A DNA stretch of 64,000 nt from Burkholderiales bacterium (GTDB lineage Bacteria > Pseudomonadota > Gammaproteobacteria > Burkholderiales > Burkholderiaceae_C): assembly GCA_025363275.1 (NCBI GenBank), contig JANYEE010000115.1, forward strand, positions 1 to 64,000. Direction: 5' to 3'. Shown piece after piece: positions 50,361 to 60,069 of the stretch (within the stretch, counting starts at the first letter, position 1; each line of letters starts with the position of its first letter). A model generated the notes under the pieces. That model saw nothing but the letters and a program-made list of their open reading frames with translations, was not told the origin of the DNA and did no database searches. The translations under genes were made by a program, and so were the position numbers.

Positions 50361-51922
50361 CTACTTACTGGCGTATTGATATGAAGCCTATTGGTAGAAA
50401 ATAGTTGGACTATTTTGACTGCAATAAAGTACATGAGTCCATAAATAATTATGTTTTGTGGAAATACTCTAAATATATTAGACACCACGTGATGTATAGA
50501 TTCTGCAGTCAGTCCGTATTGAAAAAACTTCCAGATAGCCAGCATTCCTAAGGCTGAGACCATCACGTGATTGTTATTTGTTTTGAATGTATGTAAATCC
50601 ATAATTTTAAACATGAAGTAACAAATAAGGATATATAAAACAACAAATAAAGATCCAAATAAAGCAAGCCCCTGAGCCAACATTGAACCCGTCTTGTAGC
50701 CCCCTAAAGGTGTACCTACGCTCATGTTGGTAATATAGTCCCCCATCGAAAACTGAAGATTATCTTTATCAATTTTCAAATGTAATAGTGTAATTATGGG
50801 GGTAGGTAGTATGGCAATAATAAAATCGATAGTAATTTGAGATAAATCATTCGTTTGCCTGTCATCTAGTGACAATGCAAAATACAAAGTATTATCATGA
50901 AATTTAGTTTCAATTAATCTGGCCAGCAGAGGGTTGGCTAAATAAGTTTCGTCATACACTTTTGTTCGTGCATCTGTGCTGTCTTTCTCGCGCCTAGCCT
51001 GGAGTACGCTTGGTTGTTGCACATAATAAATCGTGTCTTCAATCATTTTTGTAGCTGATACGGTGCCTCGCGCTTTTCGCGCAATTACCATGGCTGTTGC
51101 TACCTCTGAAAGTGGTATAGACAGTGCACCAAGGACAATAGCGCCCATCAGCAGTTTAATAATTAAAGATTGTGAAATCTTTTTCTGGCTTCTAAAGGTG
51201 CTCAGCAAGGCAAATAACGCTACAGTGATAAATCCTGAAAGCATGATTCCTCGGGCGTTGACTGCCAGACCCAACAGAACAATTAAAGTAGCGTAGACAC
51301 TTAGAAGAATAAAATGCAGTTTTTTATTGCAGTAAGACGGGCCCTGCTGCAAAATATACATCGGTATAAGGTAGGGCGCCCATGCTAAAAACATAATGCC
51401 TTGATTTATTTTTGTGAACGTACTTGTGCCGTCACCATAACCAAAAATAAAACCTACAAAGCCAATTAAACCCAAAATCCACAAAACGTTAACCGAGGGT
51501 ATCTGATAGATATTAAAGGATTTCAATATATTTCGTGCTATTGAACTTTGTGAATCTTTTTTGTCACCCAATAATCTATAAGTCATGTGCGTACACAGCG
51601 CAATCAATTGCGCAGTTGCCAGTACGCTAAATGTGACAAGCGGTTGCCGTAAATCTTTGATCAGTGGTGTCCAATAAATAGACTGCGCAATCAATGCACC
51701 CATCTGTGTCGTTAAACAAAAGCCAAAGATAGAAAACGTGGAGAGCGGGTTGTTTTCCAGTCCCCTACTCCAAGCCAAATATCCGATGATTGAAAGGCTT
51801 GATGCAAATACGATGCAACTTGCCGCCAAGTTTTCGCTACTAAACTCAATGGCAAATTGCGCTACAAATGCAGAGGTAGCGAGAAATAGGACACTTAATA
51901 TTGCAAATCTTGAATTGGTCAT
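50357..51922 (-). CDS. wzy: Candidate Wzy polysaccharide polymerase, AT-rich
   Basis: A ~521-residue membrane protein with about 11-12 helices and a larger loop around residues 300-380 (TIYYVQQPSVLQARREKD, KFHDNTLYFALSLDD). This is the usual topology of Wzy-type repeat-unit polymerases, which lack strong sequence signatures. It is the only such protein in the cluster and sits among glycosyltransferases next to the flippase, which supports the call. ATG at 51922 gives a hydrophobic N-terminus, 2 bp after the previous gene. Base composition is strikingly AT-rich compared with neighbours, a common sign of horizontally exchanged polymerase genes. Confidence 0.75.
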   Translation of the reverse strand: MTNSRFAILSVLFLATSAFVAQFAIEFSSENLAASCIVFASSLSIIGYLAWSRGLENNPLSTFSIFGFCLTTQMGALIAQSIYWTPLIKDLRQPLVTFSVLATAQLIALCTHMTYRLLGDKKDSQSSIARNILKSFNIYQIPSVNVLWILGLIGFVGFIFGYGDGTSTFTKINQGIMFLAWAPYLIPMYILQQGPSYCNKKLHFILLSVYATLIVLLGLAVNARGIMLSGFITVALFALLSTFRSQKKISQSLIIKLLMGAIVLGALSIPLSEVATAMVIARKARGTVSATKMIEDTIYYVQQPSVLQARREKDSTDARTKVYDETYLANPLLARLIETKFHDNTLYFALSLDDRQTNDLSQITIDFIIAILPTPIITLLHLKIDKDNLQFSMGDYITNMSVGTPLGGYKTGSMLAQGLALFGSLFVVLYILICYFMFKIMDLHTFKTNNNHVMVSALGMLAIWKFFQYGLTAESIHHVVSNIFRVFPQNIIIYGLMYFIAVKIVQLFSTNRLHINTPVSR

Positions 51923-51924
51923 TT

Positions 51925-53079
51925 TTAAACCATTTGGGTCAGTGCAGCCAAGGCGTTTTTTCCATATTGACTCCAACCCCCAATATCTTTAATTTTTAAG
52001 AGTGCTTTGCGCCGCATGACGTCTTGCAGCACTGTTCTAGAGGCCAGTAGCGCCAATTTGTCGTGAAGAGCTTCAACGTCGCCGGCCTTGACGATGAAGC
52101 CTTCTTCCCCGTCGGTAAATAAGTTTTCAGATCCAGTATTGGGCGTGGCAATAACTGGGCATCCGCAAGCCAAGGCTTGCGCTTGTACTAAAGCCAGTCC
52201 CTCTTCAATACTTGGCAACACCATGACATGGCTTTTGCTCATCAGGTGTTTTAGCTCTGTTTGCGGCATATGGCCCAGCACCCGTGCGTCGTGCGGCCAC
52301 AGGCCTCGCGCTTTTAACAGGTCGATTACCAGGGGCGATGGCGCGCCTACAAAAGTAAGTGTCTTGGCAGGGTGGCTGAGCTTGCTATAAGCCTGCACCA
52401 GATATTGCACTCCTTTTCGTAGACCCATTCCTCCTACAAACAGGATGTCAAATCTACCCTCTGCAGGCTCACCGACAGGGGAAAAGCGGGACAGGTTCAC
52501 ACCATAGGGCAGAACACGCAGTTTGTCCTCAGGCACACCCTGACTCACAAATGTGCGCTTCACAAAGTTGGATGGCACAGTAATAAGGTCAGCCTGGGCG
52601 TATTCGGCTTCTTCTACTGCAATAGTGCGCGGGTCTACTTCTTCTGAGTGCAGCCCCCACTTGGCGTATTCCTCTCGCAGTATCTGATCTTGAAAACGAA
52701 TATGCGTAGAACCACGGTCACACACATAGCGTGCACCACGGCGTTGAGCCTCTTTGCCCGCTGCAAGCGTGGAGCCTGATAAGCCCATATACACATCGCA
52801 TTCCACTAAATTGCCCGCAACAAAGCGGCCAAAGTCTCTTGCGGCCAACAGTTCCCAGTTGCGCAAAATGTGGGGCGCTGTTTTGTGCTTCCATGGGTAT
52901 GCCATATATGCACCGTGAATCCAGGGGCGGGTGTGTATCAACGCAGGCGGCAGACCCTCATCTTTGAGCTTGTAGAGCGGGTATCCGGAGTACACCGCTG
53001 CCAGCGCATCCCGCGCGTGTAGCTCTCGGGCAAGGTCAAAAGTATGAAACTTGCCAATGGTGGACAGCGCAACTTTCAT
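51925..53079 (-). CDS. Family 4 glycosyltransferase
   Basis: A 384-residue GT4 enzyme. N-terminal VALSTIGKFHTFDLARELHA, central RRGARYVCDRGSTHIRFQDQ, donor site FDILFVGGMGLRKGVQYLVQ and VLPSIEEGLALVQAQALACG with the conserved Glu pair. The GSTHIRFQ stretch recurs in exosortase-linked exopolysaccharide clusters. Overlaps the flippase gene by 4 bp and returns to normal GC. Confidence 0.93.
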   Translation of the reverse strand: MKVALSTIGKFHTFDLARELHARDALAAVYSGYPLYKLKDEGLPPALIHTRPWIHGAYMAYPWKHKTAPHILRNWELLAARDFGRFVAGNLVECDVYMGLSGSTLAAGKEAQRRGARYVCDRGSTHIRFQDQILREEYAKWGLHSEEVDPRTIAVEEAEYAQADLITVPSNFVKRTFVSQGVPEDKLRVLPYGVNLSRFSPVGEPAEGRFDILFVGGMGLRKGVQYLVQAYSKLSHPAKTLTFVGAPSPLVIDLLKARGLWPHDARVLGHMPQTELKHLMSKSHVMVLPSIEEGLALVQAQALACGCPVIATPNTGSENLFTDGEEGFIVKAGDVEALHDKLALLASRTVLQDVMRRKALLKIKDIGGWSQYGKNALAALTQMV

Positions 53080-54365
53080 ACAGGGTCAGTCCTCTGCAGC
53101 TTTGTAGTGTGCAACACATGGATGGCAAGCCTGGCTGAAACTAATGCAATGAAGACTTCTGCCAAAAGCATGCCAAGGCCGACGCCCGTGAGCTCGTAGG
53201 CTCGCCCAAGACCGTAGGCCAGTACCACCGCCAGACCGCTAACGGCAATAGACCAATAGGCTAAGCCCGCATGCTGATTGGTGGCCATAAGTAACACTCG
53301 GGGTACATGCCACATGCCGCCTACAGCGGCATAAGTGAGCATGACGGCCATGAATGCAGGATTGAATTCAATATTGCCATGCGACCATGAGCGAAGCAAA
53401 ACGGGCGATGCGAAGTACAGCACAGCACTAAGCAACACAGCCTGAATGACTCCAATTGCCGCCGACTTCTTGAAAATGGAGGCCACCTTTCTAAAGTCAC
53501 CCTGGCCATACAGGCGTGAGAATTCGGGCCACACAGCGTGGCTCATTACTGCGGTTACTTGCACTGCAACCCTCGCAATAGTGCGATAGGTGTTGAATAT
53601 GGCTACCGCTATTGGGCCCAGCATCGCCCCTACCAACAAGGTAATGCCTTGCAGACCAATAGCGCTGGCAAGCGGAAACGCCATGAAGGTGAGCGCTGGT
53701 TTAAGCGTGGTTTTGATCTCCGCCGTATCAGCCTGCCCAAAGCCCCAGTGCAAACCATGGGTGCCGGTCTTTGCAACTAACATGGCAAGCCCTGTACCCA
53801 ATATGCGTATGGCAAGCCCTGTGAGTGCCACCCCAGCAAAGCTGCCAAACACCGCAAGCCCCAACATAAACCCCAGCCATTCACCCAAGCGCACCAAGTG
53901 CCCTATGGCAGTGCCAAGTGGGTAGCGCCCCGTAGCCTTAAAGGCCGCCTCAGACAAGCCGCCAAACAACCCAAACAACACACCCACACACAGTGATGCC
54001 AGTGCATACCGACTGGAGGTACTGGCAACACCCACAAAAGGTATCAGCAGGATGCAGGGTAGGGCAACCAGTGCAATGAGACTGCACATGCCCAGCATAA
54101 ACTTTTGCGCGCTCTGGAAGATACGGTTCGCTTCTGTCACATCGCCACGGCCCATGGCCATGGTCATCTTGTTGCCGGCCGCAGTGACCATGCCCACGTC
54201 TGCCATCGACAAGTAAGCTGGTATGGCAGACAGCATGAGCCACACGCCGTAGGTGGACGTATCCCAAAAATAGAGAAACAACGGCAAGGAGGCTAGTTGG
54301 ATGCCGATGGTGATGGCCATACCGAATGAGTTAGCGCCCATACCGGCGATGATGCGGCGGATCAT
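53076..54365 (-). CDS. wzx: Wzx-type polysaccharide flippase
   Basis: A 429-residue membrane protein with about 12 helices of the MOP/MATE superfamily polysaccharide transporters. N-terminal block ANSFGMAITIGIQLASLPLF, followed by YFWDTSTYGVWLMLSAIP and SMADVGMVTAAGNKM, typical of Wzx. It moves the undecaprenyl-linked repeat unit across the inner membrane for polymerisation. It overlaps both neighbouring glycosyltransferase genes by 4 bp. Confidence 0.92.
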   Translation of the reverse strand: MIRRIIAGMGANSFGMAITIGIQLASLPLFLYFWDTSTYGVWLMLSAIPAYLSMADVGMVTAAGNKMTMAMGRGDVTEANRIFQSAQKFMLGMCSLIALVALPCILLIPFVGVASTSSRYALASLCVGVLFGLFGGLSEAAFKATGRYPLGTAIGHLVRLGEWLGFMLGLAVFGSFAGVALTGLAIRILGTGLAMLVAKTGTHGLHWGFGQADTAEIKTTLKPALTFMAFPLASAIGLQGITLLVGAMLGPIAVAIFNTYRTIARVAVQVTAVMSHAVWPEFSRLYGQGDFRKVASIFKKSAAIGVIQAVLLSAVLYFASPVLLRSWSHGNIEFNPAFMAVMLTYAAVGGMWHVPRVLLMATNQHAGLAYWSIAVSGLAVVLAYGLGRAYELTGVGLGMLLAEVFIALVSARLAIHVLHTTKLQRTDPV

Positions 54366-55381
54366 TGCTGCGCTACCGCTGCTTCGAGGATGCTGCGAAC
54401 TATGACTTCGTTGTAGTGGCCGTTGGCCTTGATACGTGCCAGGCCCGCTTTAGCTATGCCTTGGCGGTCCGTTTCATTTGCCAATGCAATCCTGCATGCC
54501 TCTGCGCATTCTTTTGCGTCGCTCCAAAACAGCGCTTCATGCCCTTCGCGGTACATGGCTTGATGTTCACTGGTGCGCTCCGCACACAGGAGTGCGCCAA
54601 GCGCAGGTATTTCAAGAGAACGCGTAGTGTGTAGATCTCGATTTTCTTTGGACAACATGCCTAGATTGACCTTGGCACATTGGATCGCTTTGGCGTAGTC
54701 ATCGCCTGATATGCCGCTACCCCGCCAGAAAGCTTGTAGTTTTGGCCACTCCGGTGCTTTGTGCCAATTCGCACCGCGGATCGCAAGCGGTACACCCAGT
54801 TTGACGAGACTTAACAAAAACGGACCGCGCTCTGGAAACCAAGTTCCAAGAAAAAGGACGTCGCATCCCCAGTGATCATCATCATGCGCACTGAGATGTC
54901 TGGGCGCATGAGAAATCTCGTCTGCGCTTCTGTAAACACGGATGACTTTTTTTGCCCCCAGAGCTTCAGCTTCTGCGACGTTCTCTACCCGCACAACAGC
55001 TACCAAATCGTAATACGGCAGGCTTTGGCGATAGGCTTTGAAGCGTGCTCCATCGCGCGGGCCCAGAGGGTCGTCAATGTTGTAGTTCAAAACAACTTTC
55101 GCAAATTTACGGAGATGTTCAATTACTGCGGGTGTCACCCACTCCCCACCGTCAACATAACAAATATCAAATGTCTTGCCGGTTAGGCTGTGATCTAAAC
55201 CTGCGGCGACCCAGTGCTCAAACCAATGGCCGCCAAGGCGCCAAGTAATGCGGTCGATCCACGGCGTTTTATGCAAGTATTTGCGCAGGTCTATGTGCTC
55301 TACGTCATGACCAATTCGACGTAATGCATTGGCTCGGTCTAGGCAGGTTCCGCTAATGGGACCAAGGTAAAGTATTTTCAT
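54362..55381 (-). CDS. CgeB-like glycosyltransferase
   Basis: A 339-residue GT-B protein resembling the CgeB/DUF3880 group. ATG at 55381 (MKILYLGPISGTCLDRANAL). Later blocks: NYNIDDPLGPRDGARFKAYR, DVLFLGTWFPERGPFLLSLV, AIQCAKVNLGMLSKENRDLH and TTRSLEIPALGALLCAERTS, which match the spore-maturation/CgeB glycosyltransferase C-terminal domain. Sugar specificity unknown. Overlaps wzx by 4 bp and lies 13 bp after epsI. Confidence 0.9.
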   Translation of the reverse strand: MKILYLGPISGTCLDRANALRRIGHDVEHIDLRKYLHKTPWIDRITWRLGGHWFEHWVAAGLDHSLTGKTFDICYVDGGEWVTPAVIEHLRKFAKVVLNYNIDDPLGPRDGARFKAYRQSLPYYDLVAVVRVENVAEAEALGAKKVIRVYRSADEISHAPRHLSAHDDDHWGCDVLFLGTWFPERGPFLLSLVKLGVPLAIRGANWHKAPEWPKLQAFWRGSGISGDDYAKAIQCAKVNLGMLSKENRDLHTTRSLEIPALGALLCAERTSEHQAMYREGHEALFWSDAKECAEACRIALANETDRQGIAKAGLARIKANGHYNEVIVRSILEAAVAQQ

Positions 55382-55394
55382 GGTGCCAGGAACA

Positions 55395-56102
55395 TCAAAG
55401 CGCACCTGATGACTTAGGAATAAACGCTTCGACAGCGCCTTGGTCTACTGCCGTTAACATTTGCGAGATAAAGTTGTCCTGCAAGTCGTAAGTGCTTCCG
55501 GCGTTGCGCGTGATTTCAGAAATACGGAAAAGCAATCCATCAGCTATGTAGCCATTCAAGCCCATATGCAAACGCGCTTTGTTCAATGCAGTGGGCGGGC
55601 CGCTTAGCACGCGATCGCCAATACGGATGAAGTAGGTGACAAACTCTTGCCTGTTGCCCACATTGACGTGCATGCGCGAGACATTGAGCGGGTTTCCAGC
55701 AATGCTGGGCTGGGCTTCTGCAATGCTTTGAATGCTGAAACCCTGTGACGAATAACACGACTCGGGGCGGTGCAATTGGTTACCGAAGGTCTGGCGATCA
55801 CCATAGGCAATGGACAGCATAAACCGACGGCCCGTAGGGCGGTGCTCATAAACCCGAGTGACTATCTGGGTGTAAATGGATGCGACCTTATCTTGGACTT
55901 GAGGGTCGATGATGCCGACGTTACCGGCGGTTGGGTCAACCGACCAATCGCCAAATGCGACTGGAACAATTTTGTCGTAGCTGGGCCGGCCAATGTGTTC
56001 AAACCAAGTTGCCTTTGGCTTGACCCAGGTGGCCCCCAACAGGCAAGTGGCCATCAAGATCAGTGCGAGCCAGTGGTGTCGGTTTGGGAGGGACAAAGCC
56101 AT
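55395..56102 (-). CDS. epsI: EpsI, exosortase-associated protein (DUF3485)
   Basis: A ~235-residue protein. The ATG at 56102 gives a membrane-anchoring N-terminus (HHWLALILMATCLLGATWV); the track start lies inside xrtB. The DUF3485 signature is visible as QLHRPESCYSSQGFSI, with GDWSVD upstream and FVTYFIRIGD downstream. EpsI is a constant companion of exosortases, sometimes fused to them; it lies in the periplasm and its biochemical role is not settled. It starts 10 bp after xrtB. Confidence 0.93.
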   Translation of the reverse strand: MALSLPNRHHWLALILMATCLLGATWVKPKATWFEHIGRPSYDKIVPVAFGDWSVDPTAGNVGIIDPQVQDKVASIYTQIVTRVYEHRPTGRRFMLSIAYGDRQTFGNQLHRPESCYSSQGFSIQSIAEAQPSIAGNPLNVSRMHVNVGNRQEFVTYFIRIGDRVLSGPPTALNKARLHMGLNGYIADGLLFRISEITRNAGSTYDLQDNFISQMLTAVDQGAVEAFIPKSSGAL

Positions 56103-56112
56103 TGAGGTGGAG

Positions 56113-57006
56113 TTACTTTGCACCGAAATTCTCACTGATAAGGCGTAGCAGCGAGTCGGCGCCCACCATGATGAGCAAACCTGCAAGAAAGAGGACCATA
56201 CCTGCCAACCCATGCAAAAAGCCTTGGCCCGCCGCATCACCCATGTAGTAGGTGATAAGTGCGAGCACTAAAACGCGAATAACGTTGGCTGTAAACGAGA
56301 TGGGAATGATCAGAATTGGCAGCACCACGTTGCGCAGCATGGATTTGTGCTGAACTAAGTTGAGGTAGAGCACTCCCAGGGTCTCTAACATGAACAAGGT
56401 ACGCATACCCGCACATGCTTCAGCCACCAGGAGCTTGTATTGACCTAACGCGATAACGACGCCGCTTTGTGCCACCGGCAGACCCATGAGCGCAAGTATT
56501 TCTACGGTAACTGAAGATACAGCGAGTTTCATGAAGTCGCTGACTGGCCCAATCAATGAGTTGGGAAGAGGAATCATGAACACCATGAAAAACAGCGGAA
56601 AGGCCACCGCGCGGAAGAGCTTGGTACCGCCACTGAGCAGCACGATACCCGCCATGGCCCATACAAAGGCGCCAGTTTCAAAATAAATGATGTCTAGCGC
56701 TCGGCCCGGTATGTACAGGGCTGCAGCAATCACCAAGCAAAACCAAGCCCAGCCAGGGGCTGGATTATTTTTAGATTCAAGTGGGCATTCGGACCACTTC
56801 TTCCATAGCAGCCAGAGGCTGATCGAGAGCACGATGGGCCCATGAGAGTGTTCGTCATCGGTCCATAGTCCACTGTGTGCAATCAAACCCCAAAGTGTGG
56901 GGAGAAACATGATCGCCAGCCCGACCAGCAACACGGCTAGGTCGGCCTTGGGGACAAATGATGGCAAAAATGGTGCGGGCGGTGTAACCGTGTCTACCTG
57001 ACGCAT
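56113..57006 (-). CDS. xrtB: Exosortase B
   Basis: A 297-residue integral membrane transpeptidase-like protein with about eight helices. The exosortase triad is intact: Cys in LLVAEACAGMRTLFML, Arg in FTANVIRVLVLAL and His in GQGFLHGLAGMV. The N-terminal LIAHSGLWTDDEHSHGPIVL segment is typical of the XrtB subfamily, which occurs with EpsI in betaproteobacterial exopolysaccharide loci. It should process the PEP-CTERM tails of the two surface proteins at 36.0-37.3 kb. It starts 3 bp after fcl. Confidence 0.95.
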   Translation of the reverse strand: MRQVDTVTPPAPFLPSFVPKADLAVLLVGLAIMFLPTLWGLIAHSGLWTDDEHSHGPIVLSISLWLLWKKWSECPLESKNNPAPGWAWFCLVIAAALYIPGRALDIIYFETGAFVWAMAGIVLLSGGTKLFRAVAFPLFFMVFMIPLPNSLIGPVSDFMKLAVSSVTVEILALMGLPVAQSGVVIALGQYKLLVAEACAGMRTLFMLETLGVLYLNLVQHKSMLRNVVLPILIIPISFTANVIRVLVLALITYYMGDAAGQGFLHGLAGMVLFLAGLLIMVGADSLLRLISENFGAK

Positions 57007-57009
57007 GAT

Positions 57010-58005
57010 TTATAGCCCTTGCGCAGAAACGCCGGGCAGCGGAGACGAGGCGTAGGCTTGCGCCAGACCGGTGTGCAGCGGAGTCTTGGCATGCCACCCT
57101 ATGGACTTCAAAACGCTGACATCCATGAGCTTGCGTGGGGTGCCATCGGGCTTTGTACGGTCAAAGACAATGCCACCTTCAAACCCCACCACGGCTTGAA
57201 CCGTCAGAGCCAAATCACGAATCGTGACGTCATGGCCCACTCCAAGATTGATCAAGGGCGGTTGAAACTTACCGGTCTTCGACTCATCACTACCCAGCAG
57301 ATCTTGATATTTGTCATCTGGCAGGGTCATAACGTGGACGCATGCATCGGCCATGTCTTCACTGTACAAAAACTCGCGTTTGGGCGTGCCGGTGCCCCAC
57401 ACTACGACCTCTTTTGCACCGCCAAGTTTGGCCTCATGAAATTTGCGTAACAGTGCGGGGATAACGTGGCTGTTGTCTGGGTGGTAGTTATCACCCGGGC
57501 CGTACAGGTTGGTGGGCATAGCGGCCAGGTATTTAGTGCCGTACTGGCGGTTGTAGCTCCAGCACATTTCTACACCGGCTATCTTGGCTAAGGCATACGG
57601 GCGGTTGGTGGGCTCGAGCGGACCCGTCAACAGGTGCTCTTCTTTCATAGGCTGGGGAGCCATCTTGGGGTAGATGCAGCTAGACCCTAAGAACAACAGT
57701 CGCGCAACCTTATTCACATAAGCCGCGTGAATCACGTTGCTTTGAATCAGCAGGTTGTCGCGTATGAAATCCGCTGGAAAGTTGTTGTTGGCCAAGATGC
57801 CACCCACTTTGGCAGCAGCTAGGAAAACATACGCAGGCTTTTCGGCCTCAAAAAAAGCTGCTGTTGCGGCTTGGTTAGTCAGGTCTAGCTCGGCATGCGT
57901 GCGCAGCAGCAGATGGGTGTACCCGGCAGCTTGCAGATTGCGCACGATGGCAGAGCCCACCAGGCCGCGGTGACCCGCCACGTAGATTTTTGCGTTCTTG
58001 TCCAT
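57010..58005 (-). CDS. fcl: GDP-L-fucose synthase
   Basis: A 331-residue bifunctional epimerase-reductase making GDP-L-fucose from GDP-4-keto-6-deoxymannose. NADPH site [39 protein letters not shown], catalytic Tyr-x3-Lys in [15 protein letters not shown], and [20 protein letters not shown]. Eleven bp after gmd, as in most fucose pathways. Confidence 0.97.
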   Translation of the reverse strand: MDKNAKIYVAGHRGLVGSAIVRNLQAAGYTHLLLRTHAELDLTNQAATAAFFEAEKPAYVFLAAAKVGGILANNNFPADFIRDNLLIQSNVIHAAYVNKVARLLFLGSSCIYPKMAPQPMKEEHLLTGPLEPTNRPYALAKIAGVEMCWSYNRQYGTKYLAAMPTNLYGPGDNYHPDNSHVIPALLRKFHEAKLGGAKEVVVWGTGTPKREFLYSEDMADACVHVMTLPDDKYQDLLGSDESKTGKFQPPLINLGVGHDVTIRDLALTVQAVVGFEGGIVFDRTKPDGTPRKLMDVSVLKSIGWHAKTPLHTGLAQAYASSPLPGVSAQGL

Positions 58006-58016
58006 ACGGCAGCCGC

Positions 58017-59132
58017 TTATTCGTGGTGGTCGTAAGTCTGAAATCCGGCCAGCTTGACCAGCGCATCGCGCTTGGCACTAGTAAAGTCGGCTTGCACCAT
58101 TTCTGCCACTAGCTCTTTGAGTGTGGTGGTGGGCACCCAGCCCAGTTTTTCTTTGGCTTTGGTGGGGTCGCCCAACAGAGTTTCCACTTCAGTGGGGCGA
58201 TAGTAGCGAGGGTCTACCTTCACGATCACATCGCCAACCTTGCACTTGGCTTTGTCCCCAGTGATAGCGCTAACGGTACCTGTTTCGTTTTCGCCGATAC
58301 CTGTCCAGGTGAGTGTGATGCCGAGCTCTTCGGCAGCAAACTCGACGAACTGGCGCACGCTGTATTGAACGCCGGTGGCGATGACAAAGTCTTCAGCGTG
58401 GTCTTGCTGCAGCATCAGCCACTGCATTTCCACGTAGTCACGCGCGTGGCCCCAGTCGCGCAGAGCGCTCATATTGCCCAGGTATAGGCAGTCTTGTAGG
58501 CCGAGTGCAATTCGGCTGATGGCGCGGGTGATTTTGCGGGTAACGAAGGTTTCGCCACGCAGTGGGCTCTCGTGGTTAAACAAGATACCGTTGCAGGCGT
58601 AAATTCCATAGGCTTCGCGGTAGTTCACCGTGATCCAGTAGGCATACATCTTGGCCACAGCGTAGGGGCTGCGGGGGTAGAAAGGAGTAGTTTCCTTTTG
58701 TGGAATTTCTTGCACCAAGCCATACAGCTCGGAGGTGGAGGCTTGGTAAAAGCGCGTCTTTTTCTCCAGGCCCAGGATGCGAATTGCTTCCAGGATGCGC
58801 AGTGTGCCCATGCCATCGGCGTCTGCGGTGTATTCAGGGCTCTCAAAGCTCACGGCCACATGGCTCATAGCGCCTAAGTTGTAAATCTCATCAGGCTGCA
58901 CCTGCTGAATGATGCGAATCAAATTGCTGCTGTCAGTCAGGTCTCCGTAGTGCAACACAAAGTTGCGGGCCGACACATGGGGGTCTTGGTAGAGGTGGTC
59001 TACACGGTCGGTGTTAAAGCTCGAAGCGCGGCGCTTGATACCGTGCACTTCATAGCCTTTTTTGAGCAACAGCTCTGCCAAATAAGAACCGTCCTGCCCG
59101 GTTACGCCTGTAATGAGTGCTACTTTTTTCAT
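58017..59132 (-). CDS. gmd: GDP-mannose 4,6-dehydratase
   Basis: A 371-residue dehydratase converting GDP-mannose (from ManC) to GDP-4-keto-6-deoxymannose. [66 protein letters not shown] and [20 protein letters not shown] are diagnostic. It precedes fcl and follows the epsG-F-E-D-L export genes with a 55-bp gap. Confidence 0.97.
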   Translation of the reverse strand: MKKVALITGVTGQDGSYLAELLLKKGYEVHGIKRRASSFNTDRVDHLYQDPHVSARNFVLHYGDLTDSSNLIRIIQQVQPDEIYNLGAMSHVAVSFESPEYTADADGMGTLRILEAIRILGLEKKTRFYQASTSELYGLVQEIPQKETTPFYPRSPYAVAKMYAYWITVNYREAYGIYACNGILFNHESPLRGETFVTRKITRAISRIALGLQDCLYLGNMSALRDWGHARDYVEMQWLMLQQDHAEDFVIATGVQYSVRQFVEFAAEELGITLTWTGIGENETGTVSAITGDKAKCKVGDVIVKVDPRYYRPTEVETLLGDPTKAKEKLGWVPTTTLKELVAEMVQADFTSAKRDALVKLAGFQTYDHHE

Positions 59133-59187
59133 TTTTTTGACTGCGGAGATGCGGGTAATAAGTAGTTATTTTTGAGTCTGGTGTCGA

Positions 59188-60069
59188 TTAGGCATCATTG
59201 AGCACAGAGCCCACCAGGTGGACGCCGCCATCTTGTAGGCGACGGGCCATTTGCGCTGCGTTCGGCACCAGACTTCGGTTTTTGCGAGTGACGAGTAACG
59301 CCGCACCGGCCCGAGCCGCAATGATTTCTGCGTCTGCATAGTCGCCACCGCTGGGGGTGTCAATCAAGATGACATCAAACTCGTGTACTGCAGTCATTAG
59401 CAACTGACCGAAGCTGGCTCGACCCAAAAGCTCTTGCGGGTTGGGTGGAACAGCCCCAGCGGGCAATACGGCCAGACCGGGCATGCCGGGCACCAGCTGG
59501 GCGGCCTCTAAGGATGCACGGTCGGCCAATATGCCTGACAAACCTGCACCACGACCGAGCTTGAACATGGCATGTTGCCCGGCATCAGGCTTAGCCCGTA
59601 GGTCCCCATCAATCAATAGCGTGCGCTGGCCTTGCTGGGCAAACACCACAGCCAAATTGGCAGTAATGAAGCTGCGGCCCTCGCCCTTGCCTGGGCTCAC
59701 CACGGCCAACACTTTGTGCATGGGTTCACCGTTAAACCAGCGCAACATGAGTTGGCTGCGCACCGCACGCAAGTTTTCCGATACTTTGCTGAATGGCTTG
59801 TAGGCAGCCACCAGGTCTTGGCTGAGGCTGCTATCAGCTTCAGGCAGGTAAGCGTAATCAAACTGCTTGCTTAGGGCATAGTCAATATCAGCTTTGGTGA
59901 GCACGTGCAGCGCAATGGCGGCCTCGCCGAAGGGCACTTGGTCTTGCTTTTGACGTTCCAGAATGCGCTTGGCATCCTCCGGTGTCAGGCGGCCATTGGC
60001 CACCAAAATATCGCCAATGGATCGGGCATTGCCGGTAGCAGCCAGGCTAGTGGAGAGTGATGCGTTCAT
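59188..60069 (-). CDS. epsG: EpsG, chain-length-associated tyrosine-kinase-like ATPase
   Basis: A 293-residue BY-kinase-type protein. An N-terminal ~60-residue module (SIGDILVANGRLTPEDAKRI) resembles type II secretion ATPase N-domains and is usual for EpsG. The P-loop ATPase follows: Walker A-like VVSPGKGEGRSFITANLAV, Walker A' TLLIDGDLRAKP and Walker B VILIDTPSGGD. The C-terminal tyrosine cluster of classic kinases is not evident. It overlaps epsF by 4 bp, forming a split Wzc-like pair controlling chain length. Confidence 0.93.
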   Translation of the reverse strand: MNASLSTSLAATGNARSIGDILVANGRLTPEDAKRILERQKQDQVPFGEAAIALHVLTKADIDYALSKQFDYAYLPEADSSLSQDLVAAYKPFSKVSENLRAVRSQLMLRWFNGEPMHKVLAVVSPGKGEGRSFITANLAVVFAQQGQRTLLIDGDLRAKPDAGQHAMFKLGRGAGLSGILADRASLEAAQLVPGMPGLAVLPAGAVPPNPQELLGRASFGQLLMTAVHEFDVILIDTPSGGDYADAEIIAARAGAALLVTRKNRSLVPNAAQMARRLQDGGVHLVGSVLNDA

